Assembly: GCA_037976565.1 (NCBI GenBank)
Contig: CP137675.1
Coordinates: 29,711,820 to 29,775,819 of the forward strand
Reading direction: 5' to 3'
Length of the DNA stretch: 64,000 bases
From: Mesocentrotus franciscanus
Taxonomy: Eukaryota; Echinodermata; Echinoidea; Camarodonta; Strongylocentrotidae
The translations under genes were made by a program, and so were the position numbers. The notes under the pieces are model-generated. The model did no database searches. It worked only from the letters and a program-made list of their open reading frames with translations, and had not been told where the DNA came from. Positions 22,330 through 33,814 of the stretch are shown here, piece by piece. Each line of letters opens with the position of its first letter. The stretch's first letter is position 1.

Positions 22330-22440
22330 ACCCAGGTGAGGAAAATGGAATCCCTGGGATGAATTTATTCCTTTAAATGCTTGAGCGCTGTAATGGCAGC
22401 CGTGCTAAAGAACATGGGTAATAAAAATGAATCCCAAATA
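22330..22440 (+). mobile_element. SINE fragment
   Basis: Contains cccaggtgaggaaaatggaa and gcttgagcgctgtaatggca, matching the body of the SINE at 20048-20328 in the opposite orientation. Head and tail are missing. Confidence 0.65.
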
Positions 22441-22589
22441 TTGGCAATGTGCCAGACATGAAAGCTATTATGGTTATTGGTATTGACATAATCAGGGGCG
22501 TCAATCCTTGGGGGACGGGGGGACACGTCGCCCCCACGAATTTTCAGGTGGTGAAATGTCCCCCCATGTTTTGTCAGAAAGAAGTTCTT

Positions 22590-24050
22590 TAATAATTGAT
22601 TGTAACGTCAAAGCTTCCGCGCTTTGCGCGGGAGGGGGGGGGGAGAACTGAATTCAAACAAGGATTAAGAGTCGAGAACAGTACAACGAATCGTCTTCTT
22701 TCTCTAATAATTTAATGAAACGTCAAAGCTTCCGCGCTACGAGAGGGTGGAAACTGAATTCAGACAAGGATTAAGAGTCGAGAACGGTAGAATGAATCAT
22801 CTTCTTTCTCTAATAACTATTTGAAACGTCACAGCTTCCGCGCTTCGCGCGGGAGGGGGAAACTAAATTCAAACAAAGATTAAGAGTCAAGAACGGTACA
22901 ACGAATCGTCTTCTTTTTTAAATAATTTAATGAAACGTCAAAGCTTCCGCGCTTTGCGCGGGGGGGGGAACTGAATTCAAACAAAGATTAAGAGTCGAGA
23001 ACGGTACAATGAATCGTCTTCTTTCTCTAAAAATTTGATGAAACAGGGATTAAGAGTCGAGAACAGTACAACGAATCGTCCTCGTCCTCTAATAATTTAA
23101 TGAAACGTCAAAGCTTCCGCGCTTTGCGCAGGAGGGGGGGGGGAACTGAATTCAAACAAAGATTAAGAGTCAAGAACGGTACAATGAATCGTCTTCTTTC
23201 TCTAAAAAATTGATGAAACAGGGATTAAGAGTCGAGAACGGTACAACGAATCATCCTCTAATAATTTAATGAAACGTCAAAGCTTCCACGCTACGCGCGA
23301 CAGGGTGGAAACTGAATTCAGGCAAGGATTAAGAGTCGAGAACGGTAGAACGAATCATCTTCTTTTTTTAATAATTTAATGAAACGTCAAAGCTTTCGCG
23401 CTTCGCGCGGGAGGAGGGAACTGAATTCAAACAAGGATTAAGAGTTGAGAACGGTATAATGAATCGTCTTCTTTCTCTAATAATTTAATGAAACGACAAA
23501 GCTTCCGCGCTTCGCGCGGAGGGGGGAAACTGAATTCAAACAAGGATTAAGAGTCGAGAACAGTACAATGAATCGTCTTCTTTCTCTAATAATTTAATGA
23601 AACGTCAAAGCTTCCGCGCTACGCGCGAGAGGGTGGAAACTGAATTCAGACAAGGATTAAGAGTCGAGAACAGTAGAACGAATCATCTTCTTTGTCTAAT
23701 AATTAAATGAAACGTCACAGCTTCAGCGGTTCGCGCGAGAGGGGGGGAACTGAATTCAAACAAGGATTAAGAGTGAAGAACGGTACAACGAATCGTCTTC
23801 TTTTTTTAATAATTTAATGAAACGTCAAAGCTTCCGCGCTTCGGGCGGGGAACTGAATTGAAACAAAGATTAAGAGTCAAGAACGGTACAATAAATCGTC
23901 TTCTTTCTCTAAGAATTTAATGAATCGTCAAAGCTTCCGCGCTTCGCGCGGGAGGGGGCAAACTGAATTGAAACAAAGATTAAGAGTCAAGAACGGTACA
24001 ACGAATCGTCTTTTTTTTTTAATAATTTAATGGAACGTCAAACTCAAACA
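22590..24050. repeat. Satellite-like tandem array, about 110-118 bp period
   Basis: About thirteen copies of a unit built from aacgtcaaagcttccgcgc, a short GC palindrome (cttcgcgcgg variants), a G-run, then actgaattcaaacaaggatt, agagtcgagaacggtacaac and gaatcgtcttctttctctaa. Two short partial units occur near 23036 and 23211. A lead-in with caggggcgtcaatcc (22493) resembles a hAT-type end, so the array may be the expanded interior of a transposon. It lies in the intron 22288-27414 and is non-coding. Confidence 0.85.
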
Positions 24051-24264
24051 ATAAATGAACCGGTCACCAATGAAAGTACATGCCGTGAAACAGAATAACT
24101 AGAGAGAGAGTGTGTATGTAGCAACATAACGTGGTATAACTTTGAAAGTAACTGTAAAGGTGACATGTAATTGTTTACCCCCTTGCTCAAACTGATATAT
24201 TATCATTATTATTATTATTGTTATTATTATTATTATTAATATTATTTATTATATTTTTGATTAA

Positions 24265-24632
24265 AGGTATAGACCAGTTCTGGTCATGCGGTTGCATTGT
24301 GAAAGAAACGTTGTGGAATCGATCAGAAAAGGTTGATCATCTATAGCATATAAGTATTGGTGTGTACTGCAAGGTTCTGGAATCATGAAAATGATAAGAA
24401 ATCTGGCCCCGTCTTGGTAAAGTTACAAGCACTGTACACAGAAAGATGTATATGGGACTACCCTATATCTATCCAGTCCGGATAATTTACCAAATATGTC
24501 AATTAGTGGGTGGTTTCCCGGCAAAATTTGTATCATCACGTATTAGTCAAACATATTCTTTCACATGATTGGTAATAAGAGCTTCCATTTCATTTGTTGA
24601 GAGGGGGGCGTTTCCAAAACTGGTCTTTACCT
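24265..24632. mobile_element. Kolobok-like MITE, complete
   Basis: Ends AGGTATAGACCAGTT and inverted AGGTAAAGACCAGTT, each flanked by TTAA (24261-24264, 24633-24636). 368 bp, no ORF. Relatives are at 12700-12957 and, more diverged, at about 29370-29580. Confidence 0.8.
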
Positions 24633-24939
24633 TTAATGACATCCTGTTCAGTGATTGGTCAACATAGCCTCATGTGACCAAACATAACATTGCTATGATG
24701 TTACCGAAAAGAAAAATGTGCTATACCGTGAAGTCATCCATGATATATCCAGTAGTGCACTATACCATGGATGACGTCATAGATTGTTTCTTCCAAGGCA
24801 CTACTGTGCATGCATTCAGCGAGCGTACGGGATTTCAAATGCCTTCAGCGGGCAACTCCTAAGGTGTAACGACGCTCACGCTGTGAAATTATAGCGCCAG
24901 CTTTCAGTCTTGAATTTGTGGATTCCTCGGTGACAGAAA

Positions 24940-25215
24940 TTATTATTATTATTATTATTTTTTTTTTTTTATAAGAAGGTTGGTTTGAGAAATATAAAAC
25001 AAATATACCTTGCTTTATTTCAAGCCACCGTGAAATTATGGATTCCTCGGCGACAGAAATAGCACCTTGATCCTTAATTTCAACTAGATCCTTTCAGTGC
25101 ATGTTATTATTTTTATTATTATTAATAATAATATCATTTTAATTACTATTATTGATATTTTTATTGTTATCATTATTATTATTATGATTATTATTATGAT
25201 TATGATTATGATCAT
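24940..25215. repeat. ATT/ATG microsatellites
   Basis: (ATT)n at 24943-24960 and mixed ATT/ATG runs at 25105-25215. No other content is seen between 24640 and 25310 apart from a short imperfect inverted repeat around 24735-24800. Confidence 0.8.
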
Positions 25216-25314
25216 TCTTATCTATCATTTTGTTATTCAACATAACCGTGTTAAGGTTGCTTGCATACATGTACTTGGGCATAACCAAATTCAATTTAAA
25301 CGCATCATAATATA

Positions 25315-25500
25315 GTTATATCGACTGCTACGAGAAGACTAGCTGTTTCTATACGCTCAAGGAATAGTTGAATCCCCTGCTATCACCCCGAGGCGCGCCT
25401 GGGCGGCGCGCCGAGGGGTGATAGCAGGGGATTCAACTATCCCGCGAGCCAGTATAGAAACAGCTAGTCCTCGAGTATTAAAGCAGTCGATATGACTTTT
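25315..25500. mobile_element. Foldback element with GC-rich centre
   Basis: Arms of about 85 bp: left TATATCGACTGC...CTAGCTGTTTCTATACG...TTGAATCCCCTGCTATCACC, with the near-perfect reverse complement to the right ending GCAGTCGATATG. The centre GAGGCGCGCC/GGCGCGCCGAG has almost no loop. This is a near-complete cruciform-forming palindrome and may be hard to clone or assemble. Confidence 0.85.
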
Positions 25501-26423
25501 ATATGCCGAATTAAAACAAAAATCTACCAAGAATTCTTACCTTAGCCTTTTAGTGAGTAAAAATTTGTTAAAATATCACAGAAAATCTGAAACACTATCT
25601 GTTAATCTTCGCTTAAAAAATGAGTGAAAGTTTCAATCATTTGGGAATCGCAGACAAAGAGCATTGTATGGCGTCCGTGCTCGCACGTAGACAATTTTAA
25701 CACGCAAACCAATGGGGATCGCAGTAAACCAATGGGAATCGCAGGATAATGAGGATATGAGGGTAGAAACTTTTAACTAGGCCCTGTGGGCTATTGCTAT
25801 GCCCTGTGAGTTGGGCATGGCTTGAAATCACGACTCCAATTTCGACCAATCAGATGGCTAGATTTCTAAAGTGAGGTATATAAAGACAATTACACACTCA
25901 AATCTCACTCATATGTTTTAAAGTTTATCCAGTCAAGGACAACAAATACAAATAACAAAGAATAAAAAGACTTTACATAATGATCTGAACAAAATGCAAA
26001 CTGATTTGGTAGAAAATTATTCAAGGATGATTAGAATGTCGTATCAAACAAATATCGTCTGATTGTTGTGCATCATCATCCCGTAAACAAATGCAATTAT
26101 ACATGTCGTTCCATAAACTTCCATATGTAATCCTTTTGCTATAAGCCATAGTTAATGTGATAACAGTTTGTCTATGCATGTGTCTTTCTTTTTTGCCTCG
26201 TTAAGAAAAATGTCATTCATCTGCTACGAATAATTGCATTTCAGTAGTAAGAAAACAAATTACGTACCCTACAATACGTGTTTTAGGTATGTTTGCACGA
26301 CTAAGGCACAACTAAAGTAATTTGCCTTCTGGCACTGCAATATAATATAATATAACAGGTGAATCTAATAGCTCGTCTCTAGAGAAACTTGTATACTGTA
26401 CAAATATACAAAGCTGTGAGAAA

Positions 26424-26560
26424 GAATAGTGGAAATTATTTATCTGAGGAGGGACTGGCATAGTACTATTTTTTCCGAGGGGCAAAGCCCCGAGGAAAAA
26501 AATAGTAGCTATTGCCAGTCCCTCCGAATATATATAATTTCCACTATTCTTACAAACTAA
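26424..26560. mobile_element. Foldback element (hairpin)
   Basis: Left arm AAGAATAGTGGAAATTATTT...GGAGGGACTGGCATAG...TTTTTTCCGAGGGGC pairs with the right arm starting GCCCCGAGGAAAAAA, with a 3-base loop near 26487. Arms of about 65 bp, no ORF. It resembles the palindrome at 25315-25500 in design but not in sequence. Confidence 0.85.
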
Positions 26561-26707
26561 ATGCTTGGTATATATGTTTTATATCCTTCTTTACGATCCG
26601 AACCGATTAGCTACCAGCTGATCTAGATCGAGCGCTATATAGCGCGGGGCTAAAGTACCGGTGACTTGCGCCGATACTGCAGGCGGCAAGGTTTATGAGC
26701 AGTCCGC

Positions 26708-27070
26708 AAGGTGGTGTGACCATAGTTCGTGCGTGACCCAAGTTCGCTATCTCAAAAAATCGGTAAGATTTCGAAAATCTGAAATCACCAATGGAAAGAG
26801 GAATATAAAATTACCCAAAGACGGAATTTTCTTTGGAATTGGGTATGAAATCATGAATATATTGACAACAGATCGGCAAATTTTTTAGTCATTCGCGAAA
26901 AATTAATAACTTACCGATAAGGGTTTGAAAATCTTCATTTTGAGAGCAGATATCCTCAAAATTGTAGGTAAGAAGTAGTACCAACTGATTGTATGATATC
27001 TTGCCTTGCAAATTATGAAATTACCTTATTTTTTTATGGATCACATTTTTTAATTAGTCAGCTGTAAACC
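26708..27070. mobile_element. Truncated copy of the element at 20706-21314
   Basis: Shares ggtggtgtgacca, gttcgctatctcaaaaaatc and gcagatatcctcaaaattgt with the longer copy, and breaks off near gctgtaaacccctg. Both copies lie in introns of the same gene. Confidence 0.75.
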
Positions 27071-27414
27071 CCTGTAAGGACTCGCTCAGCTGGTCGTCTG
27101 CTTGTTCGAATTTGACATACATTTTGTCAATGAGCAGTGAGCATGCGCAGTAGTGCCTCGGAAGTAAATATCAGATATAGCAGAAATATCAGTTCTGCCC
27201 AGGAAAATATAGTGAAAACTATTCGGAACTCTGCGGAGATTAATTTTTTGTTTTTGATAGTGAAATTATATCTTATCACGTGAGCACCAATTGACCAATC
27301 GTGTAGTTAGAATACTCATGAATATTCATGGAAGGGATATAAATTTCATTAACTTTTGAAATGATATATATCTTTAAAATGAAAACTCAGTCGCATATTG
27401 TGAGATGGAATTAC

Positions 27415-27646
27415 CTGTAACACTAAGTGATGCCATATTGATAATAAGAGTGATATTGTCTGCTATTAGGTGGCCATTGGTTTCCATACTCTCTTGCATG
27501 AGGGCGTTCGTCAAGGTGGTCTCATCACCAACGAAAGTCTCATCTACGCTGACTGTGAGATCCATCCCCAGACTACCCTGGAAATACCCCAATAGTACGG
27601 CATTGATGACACCCCTGAAACCTCTTGCTGAGAGCACCCTTGGTAT
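27415..27646 (-). CDS. Mosaic membrane protein, SEA domain exon 2
   Basis: Acceptor ttttttatAG (27648-27647), donor ACAG|GTAATT. It begins IPRVLSARGFRGVINAVLLG and continues YFQGSLGMDLTVSVDE, the core strand of a SEA domain including the Gly-Ser position (S at about 27574-27572) at which many SEA domains autocleave (consensus G-S-V/I/L). The rest (GDETTLTNALMQE...IADNITLIINMASLSVT) forms the second helix and last strand. It starts in phase 0 and ends in phase 1, joining EITAVDEC of the next EGF exon. Cleavage would leave a non-covalent heterodimer at the surface. Confidence 0.85.
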
Positions 27647-28772
27647 CTATAAAAAAAAACATGTTAAAGTGACTCGGTAACATTGTTGAAGGTTGATGAA
27701 AAAACTGCGTAATTTTGGTATAAAATGTCACTTATTATATTCCTTCTACTGTACTAACCTCTAACATGCAAAAAATCCTGAACAAATCCTGAAACCACAA
27801 AAATATTTATTGTTTTCTTTGAAGGCGTCACTGTGCAACACCCTCTAACAGTAAATTCTCCCAACCTTTTTTGAATTTCCTAATCGTTTTTTCATGAAAA
27901 TAAGACATAAGACGGGCTTTTCAAAATCTTTCAACACTTAAATGTCTTGAATGGTATATAGAGCCAATTCATTGCTTTGTGACGATTTACATTCACCTAA
28001 AATGTAATTAAATTGTAATAATATAGTTGGGAGAATTAAGAAATCGATCAGATCAGTTTTTCCCGATTTGTATCATTAATCTTGATAATGGTCTGTTTCC
28101 CTCAAACTTTCAGATTATCTTTAATTGTATATCTAGCATTGAAGTCACTACCTTGGCACCATTTTATCTCATCTGAACAATGTACCAAGTCCCTTTAATA
28201 CGAGTCGTAGTTAAATACGATGGCAGTAACTGTATTCAAAGTGATTGGAACAGTAAAGACAATTGGTGATATTATTGCTGATGGATCTTCATGCACAAAA
28301 AAAAATGGTAGGTCGAAACGATATTCATTGAGCTTTACGACCCCCCCCCCTCCCCTCCCCCTGTTCAAGATTTTAAAATGCTGCAATATCTTTCACCTGC
28401 TTTGAGAGTGATATCGGTCCCATAACCCGTCCGTCTAGCGGACCGTCCCTTGGTACACTATTGCATATTTCTTAAATATTATTCAGGATTGCATGTTCAC
28501 AAATAGGCCTTACAACGGCTACAGTGGCGTTCTCTTTGTTTTGTCGGTCTCGTACACTTGTCGTTTTAGTGGACTGTCGGTCTCGTTGGGCGTCGGTCCC
28601 TGGACACTTCTTTACTTTTTTTTCTTTTCACCGTATATATTCTTTATGTATTTCTTTGTCTTGTCTGCCTCGTGGACTTTCGGTCTACTGAGCCCACCCC
28701 CTTTCAGACAGATAAAAAAAAACATATGAAAAAGAATGCTAACGATGCCAGATTTATAAATAAGAAACTCAC

Positions 28773-28900
28773 CACGTATCTGATCGCTTCAGCTCCAGCG
28801 ATGTAGGCTTCGCTCTGTGGATCTATGTATGCATCGTTAAAGTTTACTGGAACACCGTTGATAGCACGTATAATGAAGGAAGATCTGAGCAAACGCCGTG
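28773..28900 (-). CDS. Mosaic membrane protein, SEA domain exon 1
   Basis: Acceptor ctcttgcAG (28902-28901), donor TACGTG|GTGAGT. It encodes RRLLRSSFIIRAINGVPVNF then NDAYIDPQSEAYIAGAEAIR, the first strand and helix of a SEA domain (F-x-n-aY-xDpxSxxY pattern). It enters in phase 1 from the preceding EGF exon and leaves in phase 0 into the exon at 27646. Confidence 0.85.
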
Positions 28901-29112
28901 CTGCAAGAGATTGATTACAATTATACTGAAGCTAGTTCGTAGAGCATACCATACTGGAAGAGAGACATTACAATTATGATGATAATGTATGTGACATGTG
29001 TACAACTAATTACTGAAGGATTTGTTCGCTCAAAAACAAGAGGCAATGTTCCAATCAGTGGTCATAATAGTGATGTTGATCATAATAATGTTTTAATGTT
29101 GTTGCAACTCAC

Positions 29113-29229
29113 CTGCGATACACTGAGACACACCCTGTCCTCCTTCTCTCTTGTACAACCCTGGCCTACATTGACATGAAGATTGCATGCACCTCTCTTG
29201 TTCCAATGAACAACTTGACGAACATTGCT
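29113..29229 (-). CDS. Mosaic membrane protein, EGF-like exon 4
   Basis: Acceptor tttaaAG (29231-29230), donor GCAG|GTGAGT. It encodes QCSSSCSLEQERCMQSSCQC and RPGLYKREGGQGVSQCIA: six cysteines with short early loops, an EGF-like module with an unusual first loop. Phase 1-1. Confidence 0.85.
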
Positions 29230-29696
29230 CTTTAAAAAAATGGAAAGATGTAGTTTTGATATTCATATGTATGTGTATACCTTAACCGAGTTATGAAATT
29301 TATATCAATATAAATAAAGTAAAGTGAACGATTAACTCGAGGTCTAGTCGGAGAGACTATATTACATTCTGAAAGGAATTGTTCGGAAGCACCATGGGCA
29401 AGTTGATTATGTAGGACATCCTAATCGGTGTATATTGCAAGGTTTTAAAATCATCAAAAATGATAAGAAAATTTACTCATATTGCTTAAAGTCATGTGCA
29501 CTGAACACAGGCAAATGTACATGATAACGGGACTACACACACATTTGGAATTAAAGTTGCGTCCAAATATGTCAACTATATCTCATCATATTTCGAATCT
29601 TGATTGAGTATTTCGGTGATGTGTATTCATTTGTGTGTGAAGAGTGAAGCTAATCGGACTTTCAACTAGAAACTAGAAATCAAGGTGGACACTTAC

Positions 29697-29798
29697 CTGA
29701 GCATATGCCATTCACCGGGGATGTGCCGTCCCTACAAACACATACTCCTTGGTAACAAGCCTGGGTGTCCTCACAAAGGATGTCATTACATCTCAAAT
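29697..29798 (-). CDS. Mosaic membrane protein, EGF-like exon 3
   Basis: Acceptor ctgaattAG (29800-29799), donor CTCAG|GTAAGT. It encodes LRCNDILCEDTQACYQGVCV then CRDGTSPVNGICS, six cysteines in a compact 34-residue EGF-like fold. A nearer AG (ttgAG) would break the phase 1 join; the chosen site keeps the frame with the exon at 54846. The intron upstream is 24.9 kb. Confidence 0.82.
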
Positions 29799-30521
29799 CT
29801 AATTCAGGTCGTGAGTAAAGCAGAACATGAAAATGAATTTATAAATGAGAGAACTAAAACAATAAAGCTTAATGGAATAGAATTTTATAATTCATTAACG
29901 TTTAATGTCATAACGTCGAACCCCAAATACTATGCTTCTCTAGACGTATCTGTCCCTTCCGTATCTAGTTATTCGCCAATTAAATTCCTTCTTTTTTCTA
30001 TCACTGATTTATATGGATAATAACATTTCATTTTTCTAATCACTTTCCTATTGCTTTCCATAACTGATTGTTATCTTTGTCTTATGCGTTGTATTACGGT
30101 AAGCATTCCTGATATAAGATTTTGAAGTAAAAGGAGTGTTAACACATGTTAACATGAGACCTGTTAAAGATATTCTATTCCGAATAAGGCAAACCAGCAA
30201 AGAACGGAGAGTTGGAGGGAGGGAGGAGGAAATGGGTACTGTGCTGTTCTTTAGTGCGCTTGTGTGTATGTGAGTGTGCGTGTGTTCGTGCGTGTCTGTG
30301 TACGAGTGTGCGTGATGTACGTGTGTATTAAGATTTACACCCTTATGATTGAGAACCTTTCATCGCCAACTTTCAGGTAAAGTAAAACCATGAAAACAAA
30401 TTGAGATTAAAAATAATAACAATGATAATTGTAATAATAATGATAATGATAATTATAATAATAACGTAACAGTTACATTTATATTAGTAGTAATAGTAAT
30501 ACTACTACTACTACTACAAAC

Positions 30522-30553
<32 letters not shown>

Positions 30554-30967
30554 CAACGTTTCTTATAAAGCGCTAACCACCGAAGTCTCTAAGCGCCATA
30601 ACAAACAGAATAGACTGATAAACAATTACATATTAAACAAAGCAAAAAAAATGCAAATAAACCTACAAATTACAATACATATGAAATACATATCAATGTG
30701 AACAGAGTAAGTTAATCATTAAAAGCAATTTTGAATAAATGTGTCTTAAGAGAAGTTTTGAATTGGTTAACAGTTTGACAGTTTTTTACATTTTAAGGTA
30801 GTTTGTTCCAAAGTTCAGCAGAAGGTTTGGAAAAAGAGCGATGGCCATAAGAAAGAGTTGATACAGAAGTAGACATTAGGTTTAATTGAGAAGATGACCG
30901 AAGATTACGTGAGGGTTTATATTCATGGATTAGTTCTTGCAGATAAATTGGTGCCAATTCATGAATG

Positions 30968-31145
30968 TGTTACGAATATGCAAATGAGACATTTTCGAAA
31001 TATACTAATTCCAAGTGATGATCGAGATAGTAATAAACCACGAAAGAAAGGTAACAAATCGTTTTTATTTTTATTGTATTGATTTAATTCTGATGTTGTT
31101 ATTACTTATAGGGGATAATCTAAAGTAATTACCCCGACCCAAACA
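30968..31145 (+). repeat. 5' LTR
   Basis: Direct repeat partner of 36340-36509. A short insertion (about 31102-31107) distinguishes it. A tRNA-primer site after 31145 could not be identified confidently. Confidence 0.8.
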
Positions 31146-31986
31146 AAATTAGGGGCTTGTCTCAAGAGCTAGATATAGTAACATATGCTGTTTTGTTGCT
31201 TTTCCGATCCGAAATGCGTATCGTTTGGAGTTTGCCTCTTGTCCCATTAATGGGTTTTGGTGTAGTCCTCACACACATTTAGTGACCGTTGACGGTCTGT
31301 AGCTGTAGTGTAGCGTCCATACTACTAGTACTAGGACTAGGCCTACACAGTTTGATTTTGTTTTGTCCTGCATAATAGCTCGAGTCTTGTCTGGGGTACA
31401 TGCCCCTTAGATGTAGGCTGTCTCATTGGTATGAAATTCACTGCACATCTGCTGCGGTTGTCTGGTATTCTGGTCCTGGTTTTGCCTGTTGGCTATAAAT
31501 TGCATGGCAGTCGTTAAAGAAGTTTAGTCGGATTTGACTTTTAACTTTGCCTCGGCTTCGTTTCTACTTCTAGGGTAATGGCCTATATTAGTTGTTTGCA
31601 TGTTATCTAGTGTACTACATATCTGATGTAGTGTGGGACTGTGGGTACTGGACTTTCTGGAAATTATTTCCATGTGTGTGAGTATATGCTATATTTGAAG
31701 TCTAACAACATTTGGCTTGAGTTGTGAAGTTGGAGTCTCATTAGAACCCTCTGCTGCATAGCTACATGGATAGAAATTTCACAGAATTTGTGATCAGTTG
31801 ATGCTTAATCAATTTTGTCTGCTTGGTCTGTTGATCAATTTCGTTGTTTGGTCTGTTGTTGGACTATCATTTGTGTTGATTCAAATTCTTCATTTTGTTT
31901 GTTCGATATTCCCTTTTAGTCGTCAGGACAATTGACCTACTTTGTAAAACTTGTCTTGTGTAACTAACACGGACTAGATCTATACC

Positions 31987-33239
31987 ATGGCTGACTTTGA
32001 TGTTGAACAGTTTTTGAGTCCGGAATTGACTATTGGCCGGTTACATCAGCTACGAAAGGTTGATTTGACAGCTGTAGGAGCAAAGCTATCGGTAAATTTA
32101 GCTGGTCGCAGAAGCAAGGCAGAAAAGGTTGATGCAATTACAGCCCATGCAGGGCTGAGCGCTGCGACGGCCGCGGCCCGGGCGGACGCTCCTACAATTA
32201 ATAATAATGATGGTACCTATAGTACTAGTAACCACGATAAAACTACCACTATAGTACCAGTGACGATGTTAACCTTGAGTTTGCTAAGAATGAGCTAGAG
32301 GAGAGAAGAGATAAACTAAAGGCTGCTGAGCATGAGAGAGAAATGGAACGAAAGAGGTTGGAATTTGAAATGATGCGTCGTAATGTAATGACTTCTCATG
32401 GCAGTCAGTCTGGTGAGAGAGACAGGAGGTCAATGGAAGCTGGGTTCTCTGCTAGGGTTAAGCTTGTTCCTAGATATGATGAAAATGAGTTAGATTCATT
32501 CTTTCTTATGTTTGAGAGAGTCGCCAAGAGGATGGAGTGGCCGGAAAATGAATGGGCATTGCTCATCCAACAAGTGATTTCTGGTAAGGCTCAGTCGGTT
32601 GTGTCTGCACTGAGTTATGAGCAGGCATTTGATTATTGGACAATGAAGGATGCTATTCTTTATTCATTTGAGTTGATTCCGGAAGCCTATCGTCAGAGGT
32701 TTCGCAATCTCAGAAGAGACACTGGAGAGACTTGTGTAGAGTTTGCTCGTGGAAAAGAAGTTGCCTTCGATCAGTGGATCAGATCTTTGAAAATAGAAGC
32801 CACATATGATTCTCTTAGAGAGATTATTCTCATTGATGAGCTTAAAAGATGTATGTCTCAAGAGGTTAGGACATATGTCAATGATAATGTAGTCAGTGAT
32901 GTGAGAAAGGCTGCCATGTTGGCAGATGGGTACGAATTGACACATAAAGGGAGTAGGTCACCACTTAATAGGCGTAGGAACAATTCTAGGTCACCTACCA
33001 CTCAGAGGAAGTCAAGTAATACCGGCACTAATCAGAATAGTGGTGTTAGAACTGAAGGCAGGCTTCTCTGTGCATACTGTAAGAAAGAGGGCCAACTTAA
33101 GACTCGATGTACAAGGCTTAAAGACAAAAATCTTGAACAAGAAATTAAACAGCCTAGTGGCTTTGTGCGCATAGCAGCAGTTAGCATGCAAGAGCGTGAA
33201 ATGAATGATCGCAATGAAACAAAAGAAGTGATCAAGTAA
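31987..33239 (+). pseudogene. LTR-element gag, frameshifted
   Basis: Starts MADFDVEQFLSPELTIGRLH at 31987 and shifts frame around 32250; the second frame continues through LEFAKNELEERRDK (about 32272) to 33239. The middle resembles retrotransposon capsid regions (FFLMFERVAKRMEWP, AYRQRFRNLRRD). A zinc knuckle CAYCKKEGQLKTRC near 33070-33111 has Gln where the ligand His belongs, so it is degenerate. Capsid and nucleic-acid packaging are the family roles; this copy is broken. Confidence 0.8.
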
Positions 33240-33249
33240 GGGATGTTGG

Positions 33250-33814
33250 ACATGATGAGGAAATTGATGAAGGATACCTAGATTTTGTTTCTCATGACAC
33301 GGTTAGGTTCAGTGTTGATGATAAGGAGTTGCCTATCACGATATTGCGGGACACTGGTTCTCTGAAAACGTTGCTTATTGCTGATGAGTCATCCTTGGAC
33401 ACAAAGAATTTCACAGGCAAGACAGTTTTGATTCACGATGTGAATGATGGTTTCAAACCGGTTCCATTATATAACATCAAGCTTAGCAGTGGATTAGTTT
33501 CTGGACCAGTGACTGTTGGCATTGTTACTAAGTTGCCAATGAGGGGAATTTCGATGTTGCTTGGCAATGATGTAGCCGGAAGTAAAGTTTCGCCATCACC
33601 AGTTGTGTGTGACACTCCTGTGGTGAATTTTGAGAGAGAGGAATTGGAAAATGCAGTTCCTTGTTTTTCCCCTCCATGTGTAGTTACTACAGCCCAGGCT
33701 ATGAAAAAGAAAGAAGATGACAATGATGGTGGCGTCAAGTTGTGTGACACTTTTTCCAGAACGTTGGAGGAGGGCCGAGATGACCAGATGACCAGAAGGA
33801 GATCAAACTCATAG
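33250..33814 (+). pseudogene. LTR-element protease region, interrupted
   Basis: In another frame from gag, as in gag-pol frameshifting elements. The catalytic triad motif of retropepsins is present as LRDTGS (about 33345-33360), followed by a flap-like region and a LLGNDV motif (about 33559-33576). The frame runs into LINE-derived sequence from about 33780, so polymerase coding downstream is lost. Confidence 0.75.

Noticed and set aside
22590..24050. Regular repeats with variable spacers, CRISPR-like at first sight
   Set aside because: Units are about 110-118 bp, tandem rather than repeat-spacer, diverged along their whole length, and lie in a eukaryotic intron. No cas genes.
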